A stretch of DNA of 64,000 bases from Marsupella aquatica (Eukaryota > Marchantiophyta). The notes below the pieces were generated by a model, which searched no databases, was not told the origin of the DNA, and was given only the letters and a program-made list of their open reading frames with translations. The stretch spans positions 23,374,001 to 23,438,000 of the forward strand of contig OZ316893.1 of NCBI GenBank assembly GCA_973895155.1, written 5' to 3'. This document shows, one piece after another, positions 11,311 to 24,100 of this stretch. The stretch's first letter is position 1, and the number at the start of each line of letters is the position of its first letter. The position numbers and the translations under genes are program-made.

Positions 11311-13263
11311 AACTCCCACCATATCAGATTCCAGTTTAACAAGTCATGGTTGAGACTTCCAAGGGAGGCAGAGGTGCCAGAGTGGGAGAAGTGAGAGGGA
11401 GTTGAAGTACTCCAACCACCACTAAATTCCTGGACAGTATCTCCAACTAGAAAATGGTAAATGGGTTTGAAGAACTAAACTTATAACCAACAGGAATGAT
11501 TGAAGCAGCCATCAAAAGGAAGCTGAGAGCAATGTCTTTAATGCCAAGGAAAAGACCCTTCTTATCCTGTTGCGAGAACAATCCAAGCGTTGTGCTTATT
11601 AATATTTGTGCACAGGCTTTCCAATGGATCTGGGAATGAGGGAAGATTCTATGTTTGTGGACAGGCTTTCCAAGTGTCCATCAAAGATTGAGACAAACTT
11701 GAATTCTACGAAGAGTCAAAGATTGTGGAAAGAGGTCTGGCAAGATGGATAAAAAGAGGAAGGGGTCTTTTTTTAAATGGATAAACTAATCTGCCAAGTT
11801 GAAAGACCAAGATCCATGATTCCATGTGGGATTCAGTCCACGTTGAAAGGAGGTCCCATCCTCAATTGATACAAAAGCAGCTTTTTCCATAGATGTGCTT
11901 GATGCCACGTACCATGTCTCCAAAATAATACATTCCCATTATTTCTCAAAGAAGCATTGAATGATGAAAGACCCTAGGGCATCCATGTTGGAAAGTTCAC
12001 ATCACTTGAGTGTCTTTTTGTTTTTAAGAGTATCAACGTCAACTCCATGGAGAAAAGCATAGTGGGAGAGCCAATTGCAATAACACTTATGATTTTCCAA
12101 TATTGATTCGAACAATTTTGCGAGCAGAGGGTGGCAAAAGCACCCCATTACGAGTGGCTCTGAAGATCACTTGAAATGCCCCAACTTCTTGTAAAATAAC
12201 GGCTTGACATGTTGGCTATTCCCAACCTATCAACCAATCACATAGGATCGATCTAGGTGTCCATGTCATCATGACATCCTACCTCGGAGTAGGAATTGCT
12301 TTATAACTCTCAATATAATAAATCACCTCCTTCGAGAGACATGTTTGGACCATGCAGTTGCTGAACTGAATTGATAAAGTGCTGGAATCGCAAAGATATC
12401 GGCTATGGTACAAAATGGTCATTTTGCAAAGGCCAACATCCTTAACTGAAATAAGGATTGATGCAAGTGTCAAAGAGCATAGTAGACCCTGAACTGCTCT
12501 ATCCGTCCAGCAAAGCTAATTCAAAACTAAAATGAAACAAACTATTGAAACAAAAAGGATTGGTGCAAGTGTCAATGAGCCAAGTGTGTTATCAAAACTA
12601 ACATGCACCCAAACCGCTCTCTTCATACAGCAGAGTGAATCCAAAACTTACATTAAAACAAACCTCCCTTCATGCAAGAGGGAGGTACCTCTCAAGCCAA
12701 AGAGATACCTTGGTCATTGTTGCTACAAAGTCCCGCATAAAGCATAACTTGATAAACAGGCGGACTCTCAAAATGCTTCTCAAGTATGGTCAATTCAATT
12801 TGACGTCTGAATAATGATAGTTTTGAACAAGGTGAAATGAACATGAAGCATAATCAACTCACCCTGTCTTACAATCTTACACGTAAACCTTTCAATCCAA
12901 AGTTACATCTTCAAGATCCGTTGCACTTTTACAGCGACCATCATGAAATTGCTTTCTTGGTCACTTGTTTGTGAGAGATTTGAATGCCTATGCCACATAA
13001 CACGTCAACTATTCTTTTAATTAGAGGGCAGTACATAATTAATGTGCATTTGCTCGAAGGAAATTGAAATGTGCATGGCTAGTTGAGAGGATTGAAGCAT
13101 GGTTTGTTCTAAGTTGATTGTTGTATCATAGCTCTAGTCATGCCCCCAGTCATGAGGTTCCGAGAGCCAAGGAATAGATCTCTGTACAGTTGATCTTTGA
13201 GAGGAATACAAAAGATTTTGACCAGAATTTTTGAAGATCTTGGTACCAAGCTGTGAACATATC

Positions 13264-13390
13264 AGGACAGCCATGTAAAGCCACAGAAGAGCTGTGATTT
13301 TAGAAAGATGGAAGATCACAGAGTCATGGACAGCCATGAAGTGCCACAGAAGAACTATGATTTTAGAAAGATGGAAGATCACTGATTCAT
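13264..13390. repeat. Tandem duplication, period 64 bp
   Basis: GGACAGCCATGTAAAGCCAC at 13264 and GGACAGCCATGAAGTGCCAC at 13328 begin two copies that share TGATTTTAGAAAGATGGAAG and GATCAC. A third truncated start (GGACA) follows at 13391. Confidence 0.85.
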
Positions 13391-16300
13391 GGACACTACC
13401 TCGATGTTGCACTTACTGGTCCTAGATGACATAACCGAGAAGAGTGACATAGATCCTGAGAAATACGTTGTGACTACCAAATGCAGTGAAATTTGATTGG
13501 AGGTCAATGTGCAATTTGATTCATTGATGAGCACCTTGATCAGGTTTTCCTTTTGGGTTGGTTCACTTCCTTTTGCACATGGTTTCCCTCGTCTTTCAAG
13601 AGAGTACCCTAGAGGTAATAATTGATCGGTATGTATCTATAAATCTTCGTCTTGTCTATGTGATTGCAAATTGACTCCAAACATGGCTCCGTTCCTTCCC
13701 TAGTCCAACCCCTGCCACACTCTAGTTGGGGAAGCCAAATGAGAATTAATCTCTGGAGATGTATGGAACATCCATTTCCTCAAATAGAAACCTAAGGCCC
13801 GGCCAGTTGCCACATATAGGCTGTTAGGGTTGAATGAGAGAACTGTGTTGTCAAGAAATCCTTTACAGAATTGGATGCATGTGTGTGAAATGGGTTGTGC
13901 CATAAATGGGTTTCTTTCATGCCAAACAAAAGCACCTTAAGACTTAGATACAGATACAAATAATTCGCCAAAAGTGAGACACTCAGGATCTATTACTTGA
14001 GATTTGATTAGCAGAGGAAGGTCCTTGACTTCCATTAGAGCTATGCTTTCTTCCTCTGCGCACCTTAGCCTTGCAACCATTATTGCTAAAGAAATTTTCT
14101 TCTATCATTTTAGTACATACACACAAAGGATGACCTCAGTTCAAAGGCTAACAAAGCTGGATTTGTTGTTTCGGTCTTGAAGTCCCCAAAATTCTAGTCC
14201 TGTGTTTTGCTTCTATGCCGCGGAACCTCTCACATTATGGTACTAAGGAGCTCTACATGATTGCTGGAAGCTGTATGCATGGTCATTTGTGAAGCCGTTT
14301 GTGAACTAAAAACTGTGTCCTCTAGATCTTTGGTGCTTCATAGGACAAGCTTTCTAAGCCCTTTTTTCCGGCACAGGTATGCCTAATTTTGTGGCTATGC
14401 TATAATTGCAAGTCCACACAAGGAGTTAGGTGATGGATGGTTGTGTTCCTTTCAAAGTATTTCAAGTTTTTGCAAGGCCTGTGGAGCTCACACCTTCTTC
14501 AGCCTACGACAGAGACTTCAACCCAGGGTCAGGTCATGTGAATCTTCAAAATCATTACATTCATTACCAGAATCCCCTGAAGAAGAGAATAGAAATTCAG
14601 GACTTTGAAGTGTTTGTTTACCATGTAGCCATTGAGTTCTCTCACTGATCAATCTCAGAGTTGTTCATAGAATTCATTGTTGTATTTTTGGGACAAGTTT
14701 AAATTGATCAGCAAAAAACCACCAGTGTCCCTACTTAGCACGCTCTTGGTTGGCATTGCCTCTACTCTTAGCTTCCATCCTGAAATTATGGAGCAAGAGG
14801 ACCACCTCGTAGGAGGGGAAAGTGCAAATTGGAGAAGCTATGCACACTTCTCTTTAATATGTATGAACACAGGTGGTTTAATTTAGGAATCTTGCCAAAT
14901 TGTTAACTAGGACTGTTGTTGAATGGATCGCGCAACAGACTATGGTTCAAAGTGTACAGTAGTGGAAATTTTGGTCAAATGACACCAACTGAAACTGCAA
15001 CTTCATTGTAGCCTGTCAAATGAAAACAAAAGTTTGTTCTCCAAATTAAACCCTAAATGCAACTGGGCCATTTCTATATGTTAATTGAAAGCATTGAATA
15101 AAATAGAATCCTCAACTGTCAAAGCCAACAGCAGCAGTCCAGCACAAAAGTGGGAGTTGAAGAAAATGAATTCCAGAAAATATGGTATAATTTGAATGGT
15201 GATAGACTATGTGCAACAGATGGACCAATGCCTCAAACATATCAATGTATGTCAATTCATTGGTTCTTGGTTTCTCCAGTCCTCCTGGCGCAAGTTATCA
15301 GATTATGTCTCATTTTGCAAATGCAGGGTGGGCATGAGCAGGGTAGACACTCCTTGGTCAAGCATGTGGAGAAAATCTTTTAGATTTAGAAAGAATATCC
15401 ATTTCCTTAATGTACCTCACCAGGGATTTTCTTATGTTCATTTGTTTTCTACTATTCACCTGACAAAGCATTCTCTTTGTTCAGTTTTGCTTGTCAGCTC
15501 ATACACTACTGTAGCTCTTTTCCTGTCGGATTTGTGTTGTCAAAAATCACATTCAACTATGTTCATACTTTACACTTGATTTCAATGCTAACTTTGCGCA
15601 GTTTTGTGATGGATTTCTACTTTCCACCTACTATATCTTAAGATTGATGGGATGTTCCCCTTCCTCTGTTTTACTGGATAGGATTGTTTTCCTCACAAAG
15701 CATGTTGCCTTAATTTCTGTTTATTTCTTAAAGATAGAAATTGTATCTTCTTGTGAGACAGTGTCACCACTCTTCTTGATATAAAATTGTTCATTCAATC
15801 ATTGCAAGATCTCGATATAATCTAGTTCATCCAGTCATCACCAAACACCAAACACGCTTGGTGGGAAATTAATCCAGGTATCACCAAACCCAATACCCAA
15901 GTCTTGTATCCTAGGATATCCTACTAAGTTTGGTGCATGATAAGGATCTATGCACAGAACTACAGAGATGTTCTCGTTTGTTGGTAGACTCCATATATAT
16001 AGCCCTCATATAGTCCTATCCCATGATCACAAAGGTTTACAGTTTTGCAATCACTGGATCCAATTAAATCTTTAGATAAAGAAGTAAAAGAATTATAAAA
16101 AATAACAAGAAATTAAAAGACAGATTTTTAAAGCTGCTGGATTAAAATAGGAAATTTTCAGCACCTTAATATAATCCCAAACTACCTGGTTGAGAGTCTA
16201 AGATACTTCAAAGATAGTTGAGAATAATGAAGAACCCAAAATCAGCTAGTCTTCCATCTCCTGAACTATTCAGTATATTTGGATTTTGTTGCTTTATGGC

Positions 16301-17500
16301 ATTTATTCTATCAGCAAGCTACACACTTTAAGTGATCGATCTGTGCTTTGAAATAGTCAATTGACTACTACAAGCATTCAGGTACTCGAGCTCCCCACGC
16401 CAGCAATGTTGATTTATTGCGACGAATATGTATTGTGGCTAATAAGCAACACAAAGCTTTGAACTAACGCAACGTTTCACGCCAAGAGGTGTTGTAATGG
16501 AATTTCATGAGACCCAACGTAATTCTCATGCTGCACTAAATGAAACATTTGTCTTGCCATAGACGGGGAGCACCAAGCTCTCCAAATCTCCACACTAAGT
16601 ATTTATTCTCAAGTGTGTTTGGGCCTGCCCCTCCTCCTGCAAAGGCCAAATGTTGGAAATCACAACTTGTGAGACTATTGAGCTATACGTTACCCTAACA
16701 GAGGTCATTGATATGTCTGTCTACGTACAGCTTCCCCACGGCACTGCCTCAGCTGTTATCTATTGCGGGCTGATCGAATTGTGGCCTGGAAGATCTTTTA
16801 GGATTTGCTAGGGCCAGGGGACTTTACAAAGAGATAATATCAAAGAGCTTTGAATTTGTGTGATGCTTGGTGACCAAACACAAAGGGATTAACTCAATTT
16901 TGGCAGGTGTAACAATATCAAATGTATGGCAGGAATGATTGCCTACATATGGGCCACTAAGTTCAGTTTGATTGAGAGAGTATTATGGAAAGAGGGCAGA
17001 TTACAAGGAGAAGCTATTCACATTGGTCCCATTTTGGGGGGATCATAATCACATCTTGGTGAGCTCCATATCTGGCAATCGAGCCACCAACTCATACAAA
17101 ACCATCTCATGTGATTTGCTCTTTCCTGTCTACTGGTCTTTTAGTTTCTTCCAGAAAAGGTCTCAATTAAGTTCTGTGTTGACAAAAAACATGAAGGGTA
17201 GTAATTGGGCTCCATAGGAATGCAGGTGTTAATTTCAAGCTAGGGACTCCCAAAGTCCAATGCAGAAAAATGGGCAAAGAATTGTAGCTTAGTTGAGACT
17301 TTCAAATCAATCTTGGAACTATGAACTTGCTATAATACCTACAGGTGCTAACATGAGAACTTTGGAGTGACAATCTTTCTCTTCAAGTTACCCAATAGAA
17401 GATTCAATTGCTTTTTCTAAAGTAATGACCACGGGACAGAAAAACAGAAAAGTAACAATGTGGTGTACTGACTTAAGATGAGATCATTGAACATTGAGAG

Positions 17501-17858
17501 GGAAGGTTGTAGAAGAAGTTGGAGAAGCATCTAACATAGTAAAGTTATTCATCAGATCCACACGGGGTTTGGGGAAGGGTTTGAGGAAAGGGATCCAAAG
17601 CTCTATCCAACATAGTGGGGAAAGAGGTCCAGCCAAGGCTGTGGCCTCATCAGGGGAAAGAAAGTTGCAACAGATGAAAGGAAGGTTGTAGAAGAAGTTG
17701 GAGAAGCATCTAACATAGTAAAGTTATTCATCAGATCCACACGGGGTTTGGGGAAGGGTTTGAGGAAAGGGATCCAAAGCTCTATCCAGCATAGTGGGGA
17801 AAGAGGTCCAGCCAAGGCTGTGGCCTCATCAGGGGAAATAAAGTTGCAACAAATGACT
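17501..17858. repeat. Recent tandem duplication, period 179 bp
   Basis: Two copies start at GGAAGGTTGTAGAAGAAGTT (17501 and 17680) and differ at only a handful of positions (for example CCAACATAGT versus CCAGCATAGT). The period is not a multiple of three, so the small open frames that cross each copy (17494-17691 and 17748-17933) are unlikely to be one protein. The low divergence suggests a young event. Confidence 0.9.
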
Positions 17859-19505
17859 TCAAGGGATCATATTGTTCTTTGGGACACCTTTGACTTTCCA
17901 ACATCTGCATCCCCATCTGCATCTCACCCCTAAGGAGTATGGAGCGCAAGACCAAAGGCTAAAATGGGGGAAACAGAGAGAAGTATGAAACTTAGAACTC
18001 AAGCTAGAATGTCAATTAATATCAATACTTACATCTTGGATTCCATTCCTCTTCCAAGGACTCCCTCCATATAACCTTTTCTTTGATTCTCCGGAAAGCT
18101 CTTCCGACAAGGGTGTTTGGACCAGTGTTGAGCGGGTATATACTTTCTGGCTTTACCTAGAATCTAGAAAGAAAACAAAAGTCTTGCATGGACTAAGTAA
18201 ACGATCAATGCACCTAGTACTATAACTTTAGAACTTCCCATGCATCAAGATTTGGTTGCATACCCATGTTTCAAACCCATGGTGGACTCAAAAAATTACT
18301 TAAGCTCCTTGATATCCATTTGTCAAACTCTCATCCAACTAGCAAGCATAAGGAGATAAGCACAATTGTATACAATGGTTTTCTGACTAGATTGTTGTGT
18401 GGACAAACAAACAAGGTCTTCAATGTATATTTTTCAGTTTTGGGAGCTAAAGGGATCCTTCAGAAAGAGAGCTATTATGTCGTCCTTGCTCATGGATATA
18501 ATGCATCGGACACACCATCTCTTTCCACCATGTCACCTTAAAACCATCATACATCGCAAAGACCCTTCAAGTTGATAGATACCGGATCAAAGTCAGAACT
18601 CTTCAATGTCCATGATTGGTTGGTTTGGGCAAGGGCAATGTGAAAGGTCAGTCAACAATATCCAAAATCTCCTAAGGTTGATCCATGCATTAGGTAGAAA
18701 TTCCATCCGTAGAAAGTAGTAGCAGACCTCTGTGCTTTGAATTCAAACTTCCTTCCAGGTTAGTCATTTCAGTAAGTGTAGACTCAGTTACTAATTCAGA
18801 TGTCTAATCAACAACCTCCTTGGCTTGCTGATCCACATCCAACACAAATTTGGGAACTAAAGGTAGGTGTTCTACATCTTTCTTATTAAACCCATCACTG
18901 GTCTCTAGTTTAAATGACTCATCAATTACAATGCACTCCACCCTACAGGGTGCTTCATGGCTACTTAATTTGAGTACAACTCTTGGATTTCACCAATAAA
19001 GCTCTGAAGAACAAAATGTGGACTTAGTTTCAATATCAAAAACAAGCCAACCCATCCTGGCCATGCAAGAGACTACCTATGGAATGCTATTTGGTGGGAC
19101 TATGCTCTTAATTTGTGAGGAAGTCATTTCAGTGTCAAATTCACAAAGTCATCAGAAAACTGCATGATGTCAAAAGCGGGTTGGCAACAATTAGACATCA
19201 AGTTAGGACAATAGATTGGCAATAGGTACACAACTTCTTCAGACCACAACAGGGAATTGATTGTGCCCAGGATTGAAGAGAACATGAGATCGAGAGGGGG
19301 AGGGTATGCTTGATCAAGAAAAAAATCAAGTGACACTTGGTACATTCTAGAAGCATATCAAGGAACCAAAAGTGAAGGACTACTACTAGTAAGGGTAGAA
19401 GAATCTAAGTCAGTGATTGCCTATGGAATTAAAGACAAATGAGAAAGGCAACAAAACAAAGATGACAAGGACCACAGATAGTCTTCAAATACTGTGATCA
19501 AGGTT

Positions 19506-21164
19506 ATGGCTCGACTCAGGGTCCGGTTCCCAATCATCCAAACATCATTCCAAGATGCAGGAGAAGGGGTCCATAGGATGTATGAATCTTGTAGGGGTGG
19601 GTCCTGCTCTCGATCAGGATCTCCACCAAAAGTTCGCAAACCTCTATGGGAGCCCAAATACCCATACCAACACTCTTCTTTTCCTACTCGTCAAAACTCC
19701 CCTCCAACTCGGCAACTATCCCCTACCCGTCCACAAACAGCTCCCACAACCTCTACATTTCAACCTCCAAGTACATTTAGTACTACATTTAATGTCCCTT
19801 CACATTTTGGACCACCTCCTCCGTTGCAATCACGACCTAATAGTTCTCAATCAAATAGATCAGATAGATCATATGAATCTTGCCAGTACTCCAATTGTTC
19901 TCGTTCTCCATGTTTAACACCTCGAGTGTTTGATGAACCAATTTACCCTTATAAAAAACCTCGATCTCTATCTCCACCTGGATGGCCATACTCTCCCAAA
20001 CGGAGAACCAGGAGAGGGAGATGGTGGGACAAGGACTGGCACATCTCTGAGAGATACCAGCATTACCAAGACCCTGAACTCCAGCAATGTGGGTGTAACA
20101 AATCTAGGATTCACTCTGGAAGCCGTACCCCATCACCCAAACGGAGCCCTCGTGAAATTGGAATTGAGTATCATTTCAATAGAATTGCCAATGCTAGCGA
20201 ACAATCAAGGACCAGATCCCCAACGCCAAAACAAGGGAGACAAAACTTTGTTGGACAGCTCAAGACAGGGGAGAACGATAGTAGGAATGACCAATTTGAG
20301 GGATTTGGTCATCGCCACCAATATGAACAATGGTCTTGCTCACCCTCTCCTTTTGAGTCCAGGTCCAGGTCCAGATCCAGATCCAGATCAGAGAGTCCTA
20401 TACCAAGTGGACGTAGAACGTCCTCCAACAGTTCACCAGGTTCATCAAGACCATATACTTCTACTAAACAGAGATCTCAAACTCCTGGACAACAGAGACC
20501 GCAAACGCCTAGGCAAAAAAGGCCTCAAACTCCTAAAGGAGTTGGGGTGGATGGGAGTAGTGGGAATGAAACCGGAAGTGAATTTGTCCCTTATGTCAAT
20601 AGTCATGGCCATTGCCACACATACAATTCTTGGTCATGCACTCCATCAAATAGAAACACACCCAAGAATGGAAGTAATCCAGGATCAAGAGATCAAACTC
20701 CTCCACCTACTAGTAGAATGGGTAATGGTAGTGATGGGAGTAGTGGTGCTTTTGGTGGTGGTACAACCACTATCAAGGTATCCTATTCGCCTCACACAAT
20801 TGATCAATCTACAGCTACTGAAGATTATTCACAGGATTTGAGATTGGGCTTGAGATCAGGAGGTGTGGGGCAAGGAAGGCAACAAGCAGTTACATTGGGT
20901 GCAAATTCATTAGCTGTTGGAGCTCCTGAGTGGGCTCCTGATCGTGTTCCTGAGCAGCAATATCTTTCACATTGCCATTGTCATCACTGTCATCACTTGT
21001 GCCCCACTTGTGGCCACCATGGTCACCATGGGCCCACACTCTTCTCTCTTGCTCCCCCACCTATTTGTAAGTTTCCCTGTGTATGCCTTAAAGCCCAAGC
21101 ATACCACAGTCACCGTGGTCACCACCACCATCATTGCCATTGTTTTCACCACCATCATCATTGA
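19506..21164 (+). CDS. Unrecognised Ser/Pro/Arg-rich protein with Cys/Trp repeats and His/Cys-rich tail
   Basis: An open frame of about 552 codons in AT-rich DNA, far longer than chance would give. I do not recognise the family. The first ATG is at 19506; the next, at 19578 (MYESCRGGSC), opens the first repeat and follows an acceptor-like TGCAG at 19556-19560, so the 5' end may be an exon. Four related boxes recur: YESCRGGSCSRSGSPP (from 19581), YESCQYSNCSRSPC (19872), QYEQWSCSPSPFESRSRS (about 20319), and HTYNSWSCTPSNRNTP (about 20613). Between them are many SP/TP sites (TPSPKRSP, RSPTPK, RPQTPRQKRPQTP) and an RS run at 20356-20397. The last 65 residues (from 20967) are almost only His, Cys and small residues (SHCHCHHCHHLCPTCGHHG, and five terminal His), suggesting metal binding. 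A GTAAGT at 21067 could be a donor that replaces part of the tail. Coding status is inferred from length and internal repeats. Confidence 0.6.
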   Translation: MARLRVRFPIIQTSFQDAGEGVHRMYESCRGGSCSRSGSPPKVRKPLWEPKYPYQHSSFPTRQNSPPTRQLSPTRPQTAPTTSTFQPPSTFSTTFNVPSHFGPPPPLQSRPNSSQSNRSDRSYESCQYSNCSRSPCLTPRVFDEPIYPYKKPRSLSPPGWPYSPKRRTRRGRWWDKDWHISERYQHYQDPELQQCGCNKSRIHSGSRTPSPKRSPREIGIEYHFNRIANASEQSRTRSPTPKQGRQNFVGQLKTGENDSRNDQFEGFGHRHQYEQWSCSPSPFESRSRSRSRSRSESPIPSGRRTSSNSSPGSSRPYTSTKQRSQTPGQQRPQTPRQKRPQTPKGVGVDGSSGNETGSEFVPYVNSHGHCHTYNSWSCTPSNRNTPKNGSNPGSRDQTPPPTSRMGNGSDGSSGAFGGGTTTIKVSYSPHTIDQSTATEDYSQDLRLGLRSGGVGQGRQQAVTLGANSLAVGAPEWAPDRVPEQQYLSHCHCHHCHHLCPTCGHHGHHGPTLFSLAPPPICKFPCVCLKAQAYHSHRGHHHHHCHCFHHHHH

Positions 21165-24100
21165 CTTCTATGTTGGTGTTTGTTTGGAGCATGGCCTAAG
21201 TCAAAGGTGGGCAATTGATTAAGTGTGGATAAGCACACCAGACCAAATTGAGAAATGCATCAGAGATGCAAAGGATTGCACACTATTAATTGATTGAGTA
21301 CTCCATGAAGATATTGAGAGATGGTTGCCCAAAGTATAGAAGTAAACCAGAAATCCAAACCATAGATTCATGGGATTGGATGTCAAAGGAGCAACTATTC
21401 TTACAAGATGGATTGTGGAACAAGAAAACCAACCAAAACTAGAGATGAGCATGTGCCAAAGCTAGATTGATACTAGGATTGGGTGTTCATTGCCATCCAA
21501 CATACATTATAATTCACCATTCTTGTGGGTGCCCCTATGATATGGGATAGGCAAATGAGGATGCAAAGTTTGTGGGACAGTAAATTTATTCCAGAGCCAT
21601 GTGTCTATTATTTAGAGATCTATAAATTGGATCTTATATGGACATCATTGGTAATTTTAGCAAGGGGGTCAACCTTTGCCACCTTAAGCCTATTTGCCCA
21701 ATGCCCTAATGGGTATTGGGTTGTGATACGATAGATTTGGCTACTAGATTTTTTAATAGAACCTTGGCCTAAGTAGGTTCATATTGCAGCGCAATCAAAG
21801 TAATTGAAAGCTAGGCCACAAACTCAGGCCAAGTGCTTTTATCAACCTCTTGGATTTGGCATCCATTGCAATTGGTAAGACAGTAAGTGTCCTCTAGCTA
21901 GACAGAGAAGTTCATGTATTGATGTAGTACTGCAACCTTATTATAGCTAGAGAAAGATATATCCATGATTTAGGGTGCTAAACTAGGCCCCTTCAGCTAG
22001 CTCTTGGCCATGGATCACTTTTGGGCTTCCAGTAACGTGCCAGTAACATGTCCCCCTTTAAGGAGTGTTTTCATCTATCAAGCTTGCCCCATCCATTTTT
22101 ATGACCCACATCAGCATCTTCTACCTTTTGAGCGTCGTGGTGAAAACAACAAAATACTGAAGAAAGGTTGTTTTCTCTTGGTTACTTCAATCACTTCACT
22201 CAATTTCAAGGTAAAATATGATTTCTTTGTGAACTGTGAGCACGGCTCCCTTGCCTGGTATGAAAAACTAACCAAAGCTCCCAAAATTTCAAGCTATTTA
22301 TGTGGTCCTGATCGAAAACACCTATTTTCACACCCATTTCAATACAAATAATCAAGAAGATTGCAATAAACTTATCATTGACACTTTAAGGCTTTGATCA
22401 ATTGAGGTCCATGCCTTTACTCATTTTCAATATAGAAAAAACTGACTCATAAATCTACTTGAGATCTATCTTTTCAGCTGTAGGTTGCTTGTGATGTGGA
22501 CGGATGATTGCTAGAGGCAAAAACAAGGATGACACCGGGGATGACACAAATCCACTTTGCTTTTCCACAATCAGAGTGTAGTGCTTTTTGAGATAACCAT
22601 TTTTGGAATGAAAAAATCTCTAACCTTGATCTTGGAGAGGTTGTTGTTCTGAGTCGTACATCACAGGTTGGTGTGGCATACTCATCACTAAGAATACAAT
22701 AAAACAATGTTTATTGTACACCTCTGAGCCTTGTTTGGTCTTGTATCCTGCTCAATTTTTGTTGTTGAAATGGAACTCCTGGTAGCCCATAGTTTAAATG
22801 ACCATGATTGTGGTTTAAAGAACAAAGGAGGTATCGGCCAAGAGCTTGTGTGTGTGTGGGGGGGGGGGGGGGGAGGGGCAGGAAACTCAAGGACCAACAA
22901 CAGGCAGTCAAAAGGCAGGAAAAATGGTGAAAACAGTCTGCTTAGAAGAAAATTGACTGGGCAACTACACCAGACTTTCCTCGAAAGGGGTGTTTTTATA
23001 AAATAATATAAGCCGCAAAAACCCCACGGCAGGGGGAAGCAAGCAAAAAATGTACACATAAAAGACCAAAAAATAAGAAGCAGCCAGACAGGGCACAGCC
23101 TCCCTCCTATCACACTTTGCAAAATCCAATGGACCCTAAACAACCTGCATCCATCCTATCCTCGGTGCCAGCAAGGGCAGCGTGCCCCAATAATTAGGTT
23201 TGCACTGAGAAGCAACCACCCGTGGGCCAGCACAAAGAACCGCAGTAGAAGTATAAGCCCCTGATCGTTAGTCTAAACCAGGACCCTAGATCGCTGACGG
23301 TGAACAATCCTAAGGTCCTGTATATGATTTAATCTCAACCGTTATGCATTCAACCAGTTCCTGGCTCTTTGCAGTCTTCTATACTTCCTACCCTAAGGGA
23401 AATGCCTGCTAACAGCAAACAGGTTTTACACAGTTTCCGAGAGCACCAGTTTAAAATCAAAGGCACGCTTGTTCAGTTCGTTAAAAATTTAGGGTTTACT
23501 ACACCAGACTTTGAGTCCTCCTAATCAGAAGACAAATCTACCTTGCTTCTAGTAGACAACCAGATTATTTAGTATCCAACACTCCATTACGTTGAGGAGA
23601 GACACTGAGCGGGACACTGAGTGAGTCTTGATTGTTTTTGCCGTGACTATGAGCAACTGTGTTCATGAGGTTGTTGTCAATTGGTAGAGAAAATTGATGA
23701 CAAGCCTGCTTCAAGAATATTTAAAAAAATAAAAAATCTGCTGAATACAAATCTACAAAGACTAGCTTCTAGTGATTTCTTTCTATTCGCGGGCTAATCT
23801 GTAGAATAGAAAGTTGAGCAATTGAGAAGTTGATTTCTTTTTCTTGGTTGAGTTACTAGTCACGTCTTGAATACTTCCTGTAGGTAGAAAATGAAGCTCC
23901 CACAGACCAAGCCCGTGAACCAGTGTTTCCGTTTGTGCTAATTTTTGCACATTTGCAACTAGGTGAAATGGCTTGTGAATGATCCAAGAGGATCCAAGAG
24001 GTTCTTAACAAGTTTTATTGGTTGTTTGTTGACAAACTAGATCTGCACATACATACTTGTAATAGTCATGATGTAATCATCGGGGTAAATCATACAATGT

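Larger units (their letters stand above)
11331..19505. other. Intergenic DNA, AT-rich, no gene recognised
   Basis: About 8 kb with only short frames and no recognisable domain. It includes a 64-bp tandem duplication at 13264-13390 and a nearly exact 179-bp tandem duplication at 17501-17858. The last few hundred bases before 19506 could contain the promoter or an upstream exon of the orphan gene that follows. I see no clear TATA box to anchor it. Confidence 0.5.

Noticed and set aside
19930-20841. 303-codon frame overlapping the orphan gene in another frame
   Set aside because: It is a shadow of low-complexity Ser/Pro/Arg codons. The main frame is longer and carries the internal repeats.
22004-22351. 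115-codon frame with a plausible-looking mixed composition
   Set aside because: I recognise no domain, it has no neighbours or splice context, and length alone is weak support.
22688-23143. 151-codon minus-strand frame with a Pro/His-Thr run
   Set aside because: It is created by the G-run and TG repeat near 22850 and has no recognisable domain.
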